Source: Acidobacteriota bacterium (GTDB taxonomy: Bacteria; Acidobacteriota; Terriglobia; UBA7540). Taken from it: DNA of 36,905 bases. A model generated the notes under the pieces. It was not told where the DNA came from and ran no database searches. It worked only from the letters and a program-made list of their open reading frames with translations. The stretch is from the NCBI GenBank assembly GCA_003165315.1, contig PLSX01000068.1:1-36905 (forward strand), given 5' to 3'. How positions within the stretch are numbered: position 1 is the stretch's first letter; every line of letters begins with the position of its first letter. The translations under genes were made by a program, and so were the position numbers. Shown one piece after another: positions 1-8,783 of this stretch.

Positions 1-43
1 CAAAAGAAGTTGCCAAACGCACCCCGCACTTGTGCCCTCCTTT

Positions 44-52
44 TGATATACT
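44..52 (+). promoter_or_regulatory. Possible extended -10 promoter
   Basis: TG-A-TATACT reads as an extended -10 element (TGn followed by TATACT, 5 of 6 to consensus). No good -35 lies 17 bases upstream, as expected for extended -10 promoters. Transcription would start near base 59, about 40 bases before the ATG at 100. Seen by eye only. Confidence 0.4.
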
Positions 53-99
53 GCCGGGTTGAAGCGTCCGCACGACGGAAGTCAGTCGAAAGGAAAGGG

Positions 100-558
100 A
101 TGGAACGCAGGCGGATCATGAAGGTGACAGGGCTCGTCCTTGTGGCCTTTGGACTTGGAGTTGCGGTAGGGGAAAGATTTGGGCAGAGACCCATTACAAT
201 TCGGGACGTGCCTGTACCTCAATTTAAAACTGACGCCTCCTCCGAACCCCCTGCAAGTAGCTCGCCTTCATGTGCCGACATCCGCAACGCTTCCGCTCTT
301 GAGGGGAAGAGCGGGTGCGTCGCCGGTCTTGTCTTACGCGTCTACACAGCGAGTTCGGGAAATAGCTTCCTGGACTTCTGCCAGGACTATCGCACCTGTC
401 CATTTACGAGCGTCGTTTTTGCAGCGGACAAGTCCAATTTTGGTGATATTGAATCTCTGCAAGGGAAGCGTGTGGAGATACGGGGAGACGTGGTGGCTTA
501 CCAGGGCCGCGCAGAGATTATCGTTCATGACCCGCATCAAGTGCGTAGGGCGCCATGA
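100..558 (+). CDS. Small membrane-anchored protein with OB-fold-like domain
   Basis: A 152-residue protein. The start at 100 is preferred because AGGA lies five bases upstream; an ATG at 118 is the alternative. A basic N-terminus (MERRR) is followed by a hydrophobic stretch at about residues 8-23, so it is probably membrane-anchored or exported. A polar linker leads to a C-terminal domain from about residue 60. The pattern there (G-C-V-A-G-L-V, then F-L-D-F, then G-K-R-V-E-I-R-G and a final A-E-I-I-V) resembles the small OB-fold nucleic-acid-binding-like domain of exported bacterial proteins. Four cysteines in this domain could form disulfides outside the cytoplasm. The ligand is unknown; the OB-fold call is from pattern, not alignment. 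It stands alone ahead of the TPR gene. Confidence 0.6.
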   Translation: MERRRIMKVTGLVLVAFGLGVAVGERFGQRPITIRDVPVPQFKTDASSEPPASSSPSCADIRNASALEGKSGCVAGLVLRVYTASSGNSFLDFCQDYRTCPFTSVVFAADKSNFGDIESLQGKRVEIRGDVVAYQGRAEIIVHDPHQVRRAP

Positions 559-691
559 GAAATAGTAGTCTGTAGGCGGAAAGAAATTGGACTGGTCCGA
601 TCGTTGCGCCGCGCGTTTCCAAGCAAAGCTTGGCCGGCAGGTGGATGCTGGGGGGACCAAAGGAGCAATTTCACACATCAGGACCGTGCCT

Positions 692-2176
692 ATGAAAGTT
701 CAACAAACCGTTGCCCGGCGCACGCTGCGCGCCTTTGTGCCGTGGCGTCATTGTGTGAAAGTGTTTATTCGATCTTCCCGCTGCCTTTCGGTTTTCGCTT
801 TAGGCCTCATGCTTTGCTCTTTCGGAATTCCCGCCCCCACCTACTGCCAGCAGCCTAGTGCCGTTCCCGTGGGACAGGTTTCGAAACAGGCACATGATCT
901 GATCTTGCAAGGTTACGATCTGATGAGTCAGCATGACCCCGTGGGTGCTGAAAAGGCCTTTCGACAGGCCATTGACGTCCAACCCGAAGTGGAGCCTGGG
1001 CACCGGGGGCTGGCTCTCGCATTACGGGAACAAGGGCGCCTGGAAGAGGCTTTTCGCGAACTGCGAACTGCCACGCAACTGGACCCAACGGATTCCGATG
1101 CCCATTACACGCTGGGCTCAGTGGCGTGGGCGTTAAGTCAGCCGGCCAACCAGCCTGCGGCCAGGAAAGGAGGCATGAGCGCTGCGGATTATCAAACCCT
1201 CGCGGGGGCAGAGTTTTCCAAAGCCCTTGCGCTCAGCCCAAATGATCCCATGCTGCGGATGAATTTGGCCGCCCTTTATCGCGACTCTAACCGAGGGCAG
1301 GACGCCATCCATCAGAGTGAAGAAGCCGTGCGCATCGCGCCGAGCAACGCATCGGCCCACGTAGCCCTGGGCAGCAGTTACTTCGCCAGCGGGGAAGAGG
1401 AAAAAGCGGGGAAGGAGTATGAGGCGGCCATCAAACTCGATCCGAAAGACGGCGAGGCCTATTATGCCCTGGGCCAATTGCGCCTGGTTCAGCATCGCTC
1501 CGCGCAGGCGGAAGAATATCTGCGAGAGGCCATCCGGGTGTCACCCCACTTGGGGCCCGCCTATGCCGCGCTGGCGCAAATCCTGACGGGCGAGGACAAG
1601 AATTCCGAGGCTCGCACGCTCCTGGAGAAGGCTGTAACGCTGAACTCGCAGGACTGGCAAAGCGAATATGAACTGGCCGTGCTGCTCAATCAGGCGGGGG
1701 AGACGGCGCGCGCAACTGACCTGCTGAATCAAGTCCTGAAGGGCAATCCGGATTTTCCCGGTGCGCGCGAGCAATTGGCGATGGGATTGCTGCGCCGGGG
1801 GGACATTCCGGGCGCCTCTGCCCTGGCTGGAACAATGATTGCGCAGGATCCTCAGGGGCCGGAAGGACATCGCGTTAACGCATTGGTGCTTTGGAAGCAG
1901 CGTGATTACGATGGCTCGCTCGCAGAATGCGCCATGGCACTGAATGCCGATCAGAATTCCAGAGCTATGATGGCCCTCCAGTCCATTGCCCTCTGGCAGG
2001 CAGGACGCAAAAAGGACGCGCAGGAGGCTTATCGCCAAGCGGCCAAGGTTGAGCCCAAGGTGGGGACGGCGGACGTCTTCTGCCGTTTGTTGCTTTGCGA
2101 CGCACGCGACATCAACATTGTCAGTGATTTTCTGCACAAAAATCGATGGGTGCTATTACCCCCACAACAACCCTAA
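692..2176 (+). CDS. Exported tetratricopeptide-repeat protein
   Basis: A 494-residue protein. The ATG at 692 is chosen because AGGA precedes it by eight bases and because it gives a basic N-terminus followed by a hydrophobic segment (about residues 28-48) ending near a P-T-Y-C-Q-Q sequence, which could be a signal peptide or signal anchor. The open frame reaches back to 587, but the extra residues look non-coding. From about residue 55 to the end there are roughly eleven 34-residue TPR units with the usual W/Y-G-A-P spacing (A-L-x-P ends such as A-I-K-L-D-P, A-L-A-L-S-P, A-A-K-V-E-P). One unit near residue 150 carries an insert. TPR arrays bind other proteins; the partner cannot be read from the sequence. 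No catalytic domain is present. It is probably periplasmic or membrane-tethered. Confidence 0.85.
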   Translation: MKVQQTVARRTLRAFVPWRHCVKVFIRSSRCLSVFALGLMLCSFGIPAPTYCQQPSAVPVGQVSKQAHDLILQGYDLMSQHDPVGAEKAFRQAIDVQPEVEPGHRGLALALREQGRLEEAFRELRTATQLDPTDSDAHYTLGSVAWALSQPANQPAARKGGMSAADYQTLAGAEFSKALALSPNDPMLRMNLAALYRDSNRGQDAIHQSEEAVRIAPSNASAHVALGSSYFASGEEEKAGKEYEAAIKLDPKDGEAYYALGQLRLVQHRSAQAEEYLREAIRVSPHLGPAYAALAQILTGEDKNSEARTLLEKAVTLNSQDWQSEYELAVLLNQAGETARATDLLNQVLKGNPDFPGAREQLAMGLLRRGDIPGASALAGTMIAQDPQGPEGHRVNALVLWKQRDYDGSLAECAMALNADQNSRAMMALQSIALWQAGRKKDAQEAYRQAAKVEPKVGTADVFCRLLLCDARDINIVSDFLHKNRWVLLPPQQP

Positions 2177-2324
2177 ACGGAGATCTTTATGTTCTCATCA
2201 TAAGTGCCTCTCGCAATATATGCACTCCCATGATAGGATTCGCAGCATAGAGGCAGGCCTCTACTGTCCACCGCACTCGCGGCCGTGGATATCATAAGCA
2301 ACTAATCGTGCGGAGGAACTCCCT

Positions 2325-2681
2325 GTGGCTATTTTCATTGTGGAAAAGTTGATCGATGACGTCATGATGCTGGACATGCGCGGACGTATTACCCTGGGCC
2401 CGGAAACTGAGACTGTGCGTACGAAGTTGAAAGAACTGCTCACCGCCGGCCACCATCAGATCATCCTTAACCTAGGCGAAGTTACCTACCTGGATAGTGT
2501 GGGACTTGGAACGTTGATTGGTGCATATACCTCTACAACAAATGCTGGAGGTAGTTTGAAACTCCTCCACCTGCCACGGGGCGTTCAACAGCTCTTGCAG
2601 GTTACCCGGCTCAGCACAGTTTTTGAAATTTATGAAGACTTGGCGACAGCCGTGGCGTCGTTCAAGAAAGAGGAAGAATAA
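2325..2681 (+). CDS. STAS-domain anti-sigma factor antagonist
   Basis: A 118-residue single STAS domain of the SpoIIAA/RsbV type. The start is GTG at 2325, with a strong GGAGGA seven bases upstream. The conserved phospho-acceptor region is T-Y-L-D-S-V-G-L-G-T-L, with Ser58 after Asp57 in the expected place. In this family the unphosphorylated protein binds an anti-sigma kinase and frees the sigma factor; phosphorylation at the serine releases it. No HPK-type anti-sigma kinase or PP2C phosphatase is adjacent, so the partner is encoded elsewhere. The ECF sigma factor at 35785 is too far away to be linked by position. The full-length fold and intact serine indicate a functional protein. The short acidic-basic tail (F-K-K-E-E-E) is unremarkable. 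Confidence 0.9.
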   Translation: MAIFIVEKLIDDVMMLDMRGRITLGPETETVRTKLKELLTAGHHQIILNLGEVTYLDSVGLGTLIGAYTSTTNAGGSLKLLHLPRGVQQLLQVTRLSTVFEIYEDLATAVASFKKEEE

Positions 2682-2741
2682 GCGTTGACGACATGCTATG
2701 ACATATTGTCGCCTCGATTCATCCACATGGACTTCATCCCT

Positions 2742-2770
2742 TTGACAAAGTCCTGATGTGCTGGTAAATT
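2742..2770 (+). promoter_or_regulatory. Sigma-70-type promoter of the cold-shock gene
   Basis: TTGACA at 2742-2747 is a perfect -35 box. It is separated by exactly 17 bases from TAAATT at 2765-2770, a four-of-six -10 box. Transcription would start near 2777 and leave a leader of about 80 bases before the ATG at 2856; leaders of this sort often carry thermosensitive structure in cold-shock genes. Confidence 0.7.
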
Positions 2771-2855
2771 GCCCGCAGCCTGTGCGCGAGGTAACTTCAC
2801 TGGCCATGTTGACTATCCCTCCTCAAGCAATCCCCGTACACATACCGAGGTGTCT

Positions 2856-3059
2856 ATGCAAGGCACAATCAAACGTGTGATTCGCGACCGTGGATTCGGG
2901 TTTATTCGCTCCACTGATGGGCAAGAGATTTTCTTCCATCGCAGCACCCTTCAACAGATGACTTTCGATGCCATAAAGGAAGGGGAAGCGGTTGAGTTTG
3001 AAATGGAAAAGGGCGAAAAGGGACCAAGAGCCACCAGCGTTCGGCCTGGCGCGAAGTAG
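2856..3059 (+). CDS. Cold-shock domain protein (CspA family)
   Basis: A 67-residue protein, the normal size for a single cold-shock domain. The start at 2856 is chosen because GAGG lies five bases upstream and the domain begins immediately (MQGTIKRVI). The open frame extends upstream to 2769, but that stretch overlaps the promoter and leader. RNP1 is seen as R-G-F-G-F-I-R and RNP2 as I-F-F-H-R-S, the aromatic-rich RNA/ssDNA-binding strands. The usual K-G-F-G-F-I is slightly altered (D-R-G-F-G-F-I). The family acts as RNA chaperones and transcription anti-terminators in the cytoplasm. The gene is an isolated unit with its own promoter and a hairpin at its stop codon. Confidence 0.92.
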   Translation: MQGTIKRVIRDRGFGFIRSTDGQEIFFHRSTLQQMTFDAIKEGEAVEFEMEKGEKGPRATSVRPGAK

Positions 3060-3077
3060 GGTTGCAAACTTCGCGCC
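3048..3077 (+). terminator. Hairpin overlapping the stop codon of the cold-shock gene
   Basis: GGCGCGAAGT (3048-3057) and ACTTCGCGCC (3068-3077) form a perfect ten-pair GC-rich stem with a ten-base loop containing the TAG stop. It is followed by a C-rich tract rather than a U tract, so it is not a classical intrinsic terminator. It may act as a Rho-dependent or 3'-end stabilising hairpin. Confidence 0.5.
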
Positions 3078-3292
3078 TCCCCCCCCCAAATGCACCCCTG
3101 CTTTGAATCAGTGGAGCCGTGTCTTCACCTCGTGACTGCGGACCTCAACCTGTCTACTGGATTGTGCCGGGTCATCGGTTTCTTAATGGGAATTTCAGTG
3201 GTATCTTTATGCGCCGTAATTGGTTTTGCGACGCGGGGAGAGCCGATTGAGATTGGGCAATCAGGCCAGCATCTTCATACCAGGAGGTCGAA

Positions 3293-5287
3293 ATGAAGAC
3301 ACGCAAATCTCCACTCAAATTGGATGTGAGCCGCAGGGATTTTCTGCGCAATGCTGGCGCGGGGATGATGGCGGTGGAGTTTGCAGGGGCGGTCCCGGGG
3401 ATTCCGCAGAAATCGTCGAACCCTTCAATAGCTGTGCATTTCACTCCGCAAGGCGGCCTGACTCAAATTTCTCACCACCTTTACGTGCTTCGCGACACCT
3501 GTAACGTTTTTGTTTTGAAGGACGGCAGCCATGCCATCCTGATTGATTTTGGGTCCGGGCACGTCCTGAACCTGTTGACCCAAATTGGCGTGAGCAAAAT
3601 TGAGGCAATCCTTCATACCCATCACCACCGTGATCAGTGCCAGGGAGACGCGCGTGCAGCGGCGGAGGGGATTCCGATTATCGTCCCGCAGCATGAACGC
3701 TACTTGTTCGATGATGCTCAGAATTTTTGGAGGAATCGCGGCATCTTTGAAATGTACAACGTAAAGAATGACTTCTTCAGTTTGACCCAAAATGTGCCTG
3801 TGGCCGGGGTGTTGCGTGATTACGACACTTATCGCTGGGGACCTTTTGAGTTGCTGATCCATCCTACGCCCGGTCATACGCTAGGTTCGGTTTGCTTGAT
3901 TGGGATGGTGGACGGAAAGAAGGTGGCTTTTTCCGGAGACCTGATTCACTCGCCAGGGAAGGTTGTGAACCTGTATGAATTGCAATATCAGTACGGCAGT
4001 GCCGATGGAGTGGATTGCGCCATATTCTCGCTCACCAGAGTGCGTGAACTCGGGCCCGGGTTGATCTGCCCCTCCCATGGGGAACCCTTTAACCAGCCGG
4101 ACACAGGGATTGGCGACCTGATCGAGAAGCTGAAGGGTTGGTATTCGGCCTACGGGGGCGGATTCCTGACCGTGGATAGCAAGGCGTTCGCCGTTTCTCC
4201 CCACCTGGTGGCTTCCTCCGACACCACGTCAAGTTTCTATGCCCTGATCAGCGACAGTGGTAAAGCACTGTTTGTGGATTACGGTTCGGCAAGCTGGAAC
4301 ATCTTCAGTGTCTATAAAAATGCCGCAGCCGTTCATGACCGCATGGGTTTTGTGGAGCACACCGTTCCGCAACTCAAGTCCCAATTTGGGATGAAGTCCA
4401 TTGATGTCATCATGCCCAGCCACATGCATGATGACCATCTTAATGGATTTCCCCACCTCGTCCGCCACTACGGCGCCAAAGTGTGGTGTTACGAGAACAT
4501 GGTTGACGTACTACAAAACCCGCGGGGATACAACTTGGGATGCATTTTGGGCGAACCCATCAAGGTGGACCAGGCCTTCCAGAACGGGGAGACCTTTAAG
4601 TGGGAGGAGTATGAGTTTCAAGTCTTTCATTCGCCCGGCCATACCGAGTACCAGATGGCGATGTTTGTTACCATCGATGGAGCGCGGGTGGCATTTACTG
4701 GCGACGCTTTCTTTCCCTCGGGAAGTTCCGACAGTCTGCTTCGACACAACCTGATCTTTCGAAATTGGGTGGAGAACGATAGCCACGTGAGATCTATCAA
4801 GACCATTCTAGAACATGAACCCAATATTGTGGCCCCCGGGCATGGCAGACCTTTCTTGAGCACCAAAGCCGACTTGGAAAATCTGAAGCAGCGGTTGGAG
4901 CGGCAGCAGAAGTACTTCTTTGCCGCCATCGCCGACCCGGACTGCAATTTTGGCCTAAACCCCAGTTGGGTTAGGTTCTATCCCTATCAGCTCCAGGCTA
5001 AGGCTGGATCCACGGCGAACCTTGAGCTGCGTGTCCGCAACTACCGCTCCCACTCCATGCACTTGGAGGCTGCGGTGGTGCTGCCGGCAGGCTGGAAGGC
5101 ATTGCCGGAAGTATTGGATTTGACGATTCCAGCAGGTAAAGATGGCGCCGCGGCATTTTCGGTCTTCATCCCCGAGGATTGGGATCGGGAAAAACCTCGG
5201 GTCGCCCTGGCGGCGGATATAAGGGCTGACGGAACCTACCTGGGCCAAATCGCCGAGGGCGTTGCCGATATCGAGTTCAGCAAATAG
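3293..5287 (+). CDS. Tat-exported protein with tandem metallo-beta-lactamase domains
   Basis: A 664-residue protein. AGGAGG lies five bases before the ATG. The N-terminus S-R-R-D-F-L-R-N-A-G is a twin-arginine signal, so the folded, metal-loaded enzyme is probably exported. Domain 1 (about residues 55-275) has H-T-H-H-H-R-D-Q at 108-115, P-G-H-T at H196, S-G-D at D217 and S-H-G at H263. Domain 2 (about 300-530) has a canonical H-M-H-D-D-H at 378-383, P-G-H at H451, T-G-D at D472 and P-G-H-G at H518. In domain 1 the last histidine of HxHxDH reads as glutamine (Q115), which should weaken one metal site unless this is a subfamily feature. The last 100 residues form a beta-rich domain like the NPCBM-associated/NEW3 type. 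The substrate is unknown; MBL proteins hydrolyse lactones, thioesters, phosphoesters and more. It has no obvious operon partner. Confidence 0.82.
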   Translation: MKTRKSPLKLDVSRRDFLRNAGAGMMAVEFAGAVPGIPQKSSNPSIAVHFTPQGGLTQISHHLYVLRDTCNVFVLKDGSHAILIDFGSGHVLNLLTQIGVSKIEAILHTHHHRDQCQGDARAAAEGIPIIVPQHERYLFDDAQNFWRNRGIFEMYNVKNDFFSLTQNVPVAGVLRDYDTYRWGPFELLIHPTPGHTLGSVCLIGMVDGKKVAFSGDLIHSPGKVVNLYELQYQYGSADGVDCAIFSLTRVRELGPGLICPSHGEPFNQPDTGIGDLIEKLKGWYSAYGGGFLTVDSKAFAVSPHLVASSDTTSSFYALISDSGKALFVDYGSASWNIFSVYKNAAAVHDRMGFVEHTVPQLKSQFGMKSIDVIMPSHMHDDHLNGFPHLVRHYGAKVWCYENMVDVLQNPRGYNLGCILGEPIKVDQAFQNGETFKWEEYEFQVFHSPGHTEYQMAMFVTIDGARVAFTGDAFFPSGSSDSLLRHNLIFRNWVENDSHVRSIKTILEHEPNIVAPGHGRPFLSTKADLENLKQRLERQQKYFFAAIADPDCNFGLNPSWVRFYPYQLQAKAGSTANLELRVRNYRSHSMHLEAAVVLPAGWKALPEVLDLTIPAGKDGAAAFSVFIPEDWDREKPRVALAADIRADGTYLGQIAEGVADIEFSK

Positions 5288-5487
5288 AATGAAATGGGGC
5301 CTGATGAAAGCAGCCCTTTCCTGGACTGCCCCGCCGCAGTCTACTTTCGATTTAAACGGCCATCCAGCTAAAAAGGGAGGCCCAAGGCGCTGGCCGTGGC
5401 ACCTGCAGTCCAGAATGCAGAGAACTGACACCCGGCTCTGGAGTGGTAATTCTCACCTTATACTGATATTCGGGATAAAATAAAGCT

Positions 5488-7089
5488 ATGAAGAAGATCC
5501 AGATCTACGATACGACGTTACGCGATGGTTCACAGGGCGAAAACATCTCGTTTTCACTGGAGGATAAACTCCATATCGCACGGAAGCTTGATGAATTGGG
5601 TGTGGACTACATTGAAGGTGGATGGCCCGGTTCCAATACCAAGGATGTGGCTTTTTTTGAGCGCGCGCGGGAATTGAAACTGAAGCACGCCAAACTCGCC
5701 GCCTTTGGCAGCACTTGCCATCCGCGTCATGGGGTAACGCATGACAAGAATTTGCAGGCGTTGATCGATTCCGGCACGCAGGTCGTTACCATCTTCGGGA
5801 AGACCTGGGACCTGCATGTGAAGGTGGCCTTGGGTGTCTCGTTGAAGGAAAATCTGGACCTGATTCGCAACTCCGTGGCATTTCTAAAATCTCATGGCCG
5901 GGAAGTGATCTACGACGCTGAGCATTTCTTCGACGGATATAAGGCCGATCCGGTTTACGCCCTGGAGACACTTCATGCGGCGGAAGAAGCGGGCGCTGAT
6001 ATGCTGGTTCTGTGCGATACCAATGGCGGCACGATGACGGCTGACCTGGGAACACGCTTTGAAGCCGCTTTCAAACATGTCAAGACTTTGCTGGGAATCC
6101 ACACCCACAATGACTGCGACTTGGCGGTTGCCAACTCTATCGCCGCTGTCCAACTAGGTGCCGTTCAGGTGCAAGGCACCATCAACGGCTACGGCGAACG
6201 CTGTGGAAACGCCAACCTCTGTTCGGTGATTTCAAACCTTGAGTTGAAGCTGGACATGCGATCGATTGGCAGGGAGAACCTGAAGCACATAACCGAACTC
6301 TCCCACTACGTCAGCGAACTTGCGAACATGCCGCATCGCAGTGATCTACCTTACGTCGGCAAGAGCGCCTTCGCCCACAAAGGCGGCATCCATGTGAGCG
6401 CCGTCATGAAGGAAAGCTCTGCCTACGAGCATATTGACCCCGCTATTGTCGGCAATGAGCGACGCGTGCTGGTCTCGGAGCTTTCCGGCAAGAGCAATGT
6501 TATATACAAGGCCGTGGAACTGGGCCTCACTCTTGACCAGTCTTCCCCCGCCGCCAAAGTGGTGGTGGATAAGCTTAAGGAGATGGAGCACGACGGCTAC
6601 CAGTTTGAGGGTGCCGAGGCATCGTTTGAAATGCTCTTTGACCGTCTGGTGCATCACTCAAAGGAGTTCTTCGAGCTGGATGGATTCCGTTTGATTACGG
6701 AGAAGAAGGGCGGGGGAGAGGCATATTCGGAAGCGGTCATCAAGTTACGTGTGGACGGCAAGGAGGAGCACACTGCGGCGGAAGGCGTGGGCCCGGTGAG
6801 TGCGCTCGATAGGGCGCTGAGAAAGTCGTTGACCACGTTCTTCCCCTGCATCAAGGATATCCGCCTGACTGACTATAAGGTTCGCGTGCTGAATCCAAAG
6901 GGTGCCACCGACGCCAAGGTTCGGGTGCTGATCGAGTCGAGTGACGGCCATGACACGTGGGGCACAGTAGGTGTTTCTGAGAACCTGATTGAGGCCAGCT
7001 GGCAAGCTCTGGTGGACAGCATCACCTTTAAGCTTAAGAAGGAACATGCTTACAAGCGGAAGGCTGCTGAAAGTGGTGCTGCTGAATAA
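5488..7089 (+). CDS. cimA: (R)-citramalate synthase
   Basis: A 533-residue protein, the usual length for CimA. It condenses pyruvate with acetyl-CoA to (R)-citramalate, the first step of the threonine-independent route to 2-oxobutanoate and isoleucine. The N-terminal HMGL-like TIM barrel opens with [11 protein letters not shown] (residues 8-18), and the metal-binding G-I-H-T-H-N-D-C motif follows in the barrel. The C-terminal third (about 400-525) has the LeuA-type allosteric dimer domain pattern ([13 protein letters not shown]). The phrase [12 protein letters not shown] is typical of the CimA branch rather than 2-isopropylmalate synthase. The ribosome-binding site is weak (only A-rich sequence just upstream). 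A 200-base gap precedes it, so it is probably transcribed separately from the MBL gene. Confidence 0.9.
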   Translation: MKKIQIYDTTLRDGSQGENISFSLEDKLHIARKLDELGVDYIEGGWPGSNTKDVAFFERARELKLKHAKLAAFGSTCHPRHGVTHDKNLQALIDSGTQVVTIFGKTWDLHVKVALGVSLKENLDLIRNSVAFLKSHGREVIYDAEHFFDGYKADPVYALETLHAAEEAGADMLVLCDTNGGTMTADLGTRFEAAFKHVKTLLGIHTHNDCDLAVANSIAAVQLGAVQVQGTINGYGERCGNANLCSVISNLELKLDMRSIGRENLKHITELSHYVSELANMPHRSDLPYVGKSAFAHKGGIHVSAVMKESSAYEHIDPAIVGNERRVLVSELSGKSNVIYKAVELGLTLDQSSPAAKVVVDKLKEMEHDGYQFEGAEASFEMLFDRLVHHSKEFFELDGFRLITEKKGGGEAYSEAVIKLRVDGKEEHTAAEGVGPVSALDRALRKSLTTFFPCIKDIRLTDYKVRVLNPKGATDAKVRVLIESSDGHDTWGTVGVSENLIEASWQALVDSITFKLKKEHAYKRKAAESGAAE

Positions 7090-7211
7090 GCAGCCGGATT
7101 TTAGCGTATAGCAGGGGGGGGATGACCTCCACGGCATCGAGCTTAATTGACTTATTTCACATCATATCCGGCGTCCACCGTTGGTCCTGATGGACGTCGC
7201 GGGAGGGCAAA

Positions 7212-8237
7212 TTGAAAGCACTCGTAAAGAGCAAGAGAGAACCCGGGCTATGGCTCGAGGACGTGGAAAAACCGGTCGTCGGCATCAATGACGTGCTGAT
7301 TAAGGTGCATCGTACCGGCATCTGCGGTACGGATTTGCACATTTACCAGTGGGATGATTGGGCGCAGAAGACCATTGCTGTTCCCATGGTGATTGGGCAC
7401 GAGTTTGTCGGCGAAATCGCCGAAGTGGGCTCGAATGTTGTGGATTTCTTCCCGGGCGACATCGTAAGCGGGGAAGGGCATGTTACTTGCGGACGCTGTC
7501 GGAATTGTCTGGCCGGGCGGCGCCATCTTTGCGCACATACACAAGGCGTGGGAGTGAATCGTCCCGGCGCCTTTGCTGAATACATCTCACTGCCGATGAC
7601 CAATATCTGGCGGCATAGCCCCTCCATCGATAAAGACATCGCTGCAATCTTCGATCCCTTTGGTAACGCCGTTCACACCGCATTGTCCTTTCCAGTATTA
7701 GGGGAAGATGTGCTGATCACAGGGGCTGGACCCATCGGGCTGATGAGTGTTGCGGTGGCGAAACAGGCGGGCGCGCGATACGTGGTGATTACCGACGTCA
7801 ATCCGTTCCGCCTTGAAATTGCCAAGAAGATGGGCGCCACCGTAGCTCTTAACCTTCGTGAACGCACCCTGCCCCAGGTACAAAAGCAATTGGGGATGCA
7901 GGAAGGGTTTGACGTGGGATTGGAAATGTCGGGTAACGGCGAAGCCCTTCGCGACATGCTCGCTAACATGAGCCATGGAGCGAAGATTGCGCTTTTGGGC
8001 ATTCCCAAACATGAATCGGTGGTAGATCTGAATCCCATCATCTTCAAGCTCTTGACCATCAAGGGAATCTATGGCCGCGAAATGTACGAAACCTGGTACA
8101 AGATGACCATGATGCTTCAATGCGGCCTGGATATAAGCCCCGTCATTACGCATCGGTTTGCCGGGGAGGAATTCATCAAGGGGTTTGAGGCCATGGAATC
8201 CGGCAAGTGCGCCAAGGTGATTCTGAGCTGGGTTTGA
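7212..8237 (+). CDS. tdh: L-threonine 3-dehydrogenase (zinc-dependent)
   Basis: A 341-residue zinc-dependent medium-chain dehydrogenase with a TTG start preceded by GGGAGGG. It closely follows the E. coli Tdh pattern: I-C-G-T-D-x-H-I-Y (Cys38), G-H-E (His63, Glu64) for catalytic zinc, and a structural zinc site at Cys93, Cys96, Cys99 and Cys107. It also has [24 protein letters not shown], and a Rossmann G-A-G-P-I-G. It oxidises L-threonine to 2-amino-3-ketobutyrate with NAD+. The usual partner kbl is not adjacent. Its neighbours are an SDR and AldA, so a role with a related polyol or hydroxy acid is possible, but the motif set argues for true threonine dehydrogenase. The 122-base gap after cimA allows separate transcription. 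Confidence 0.88.
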   Translation: MKALVKSKREPGLWLEDVEKPVVGINDVLIKVHRTGICGTDLHIYQWDDWAQKTIAVPMVIGHEFVGEIAEVGSNVVDFFPGDIVSGEGHVTCGRCRNCLAGRRHLCAHTQGVGVNRPGAFAEYISLPMTNIWRHSPSIDKDIAAIFDPFGNAVHTALSFPVLGEDVLITGAGPIGLMSVAVAKQAGARYVVITDVNPFRLEIAKKMGATVALNLRERTLPQVQKQLGMQEGFDVGLEMSGNGEALRDMLANMSHGAKIALLGIPKHESVVDLNPIIFKLLTIKGIYGREMYETWYKMTMMLQCGLDISPVITHRFAGEEFIKGFEAMESGKCAKVILSWV

Positions 8238-8783
8238 CGAGGTCTGCTTTCGACCGGTTGATCTCTGCACTTTAACTGGCGTGTCTTCAATAACATCTTG
8301 GCTTCGCTTCGAAATTCATGTAACTCCTGTGTTTTCATCAACTAATGAGGAACACTTTTTCTGGCCCTTTTTTATCAACAAACTATGAGGAGCGATCTTC
8401 CTTTTTAACATCTTTTTATGTGGGTGTGCTTTGAGGCTGATTGGGTGTTTATAGGGGGTAATGCGGGAATTGCGGTATTGTGCCGGACCTTCATTTCCAT
8501 ACTAGCCTATAGCCTCCGCCTTAAGTTGTCAAGAGGCAAAATGTCATCCGTAGCCTCGGATGAGCTTATCGGTGGCGCGCGTTCCCGCGAGCTTCCATTC
8601 CCGGCAGGTTTTGCGCCTCGAACGTCCGGGCCATGAAGGCACATGGGCGGGTCTCCACCGCCATAGGGGCCACGTGCCCACACTCCACTTTCATGTGGTT
8701 TTCGTTGTGCCCTATCTTTCCCTGCTGTAATATCTTTTGGCATTCCTGACATCCCTACTTGAAACGCCGTGGAGGACTTTGCG
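8238..8783. other. Long intergenic region, no supported gene
   Basis: 546 bases between tdh and the SDR gene. The first 200 bases are AT-rich, with T runs and two similar copies of ATCAAC(n)TATGAGGA (8337-8351 and 8374-8391). An open frame at 8418-8636 (72 codons) lacks a ribosome-binding site and family resemblance and is not called. I could not place a convincing promoter, although one for the SDR-aldA pair is expected here. Confidence 0.5.

Noticed and set aside
3078-3087. C-run after the cold-shock gene as terminator tail
   Set aside because: A run of C, not T, on the coding strand does not make a classical U tract; the hairpin before it was kept at moderate confidence only.
5459-5464. 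TATACT as -10 box for cimA
   Set aside because: No -35-like hexamer lies 15-19 bases upstream and no extended -10 TG is present.
8418-8636. 72-codon open frame in the tdh-SDR gap
   Set aside because: No ribosome-binding site, no recognisable domain, and mixed composition; not called as a gene.
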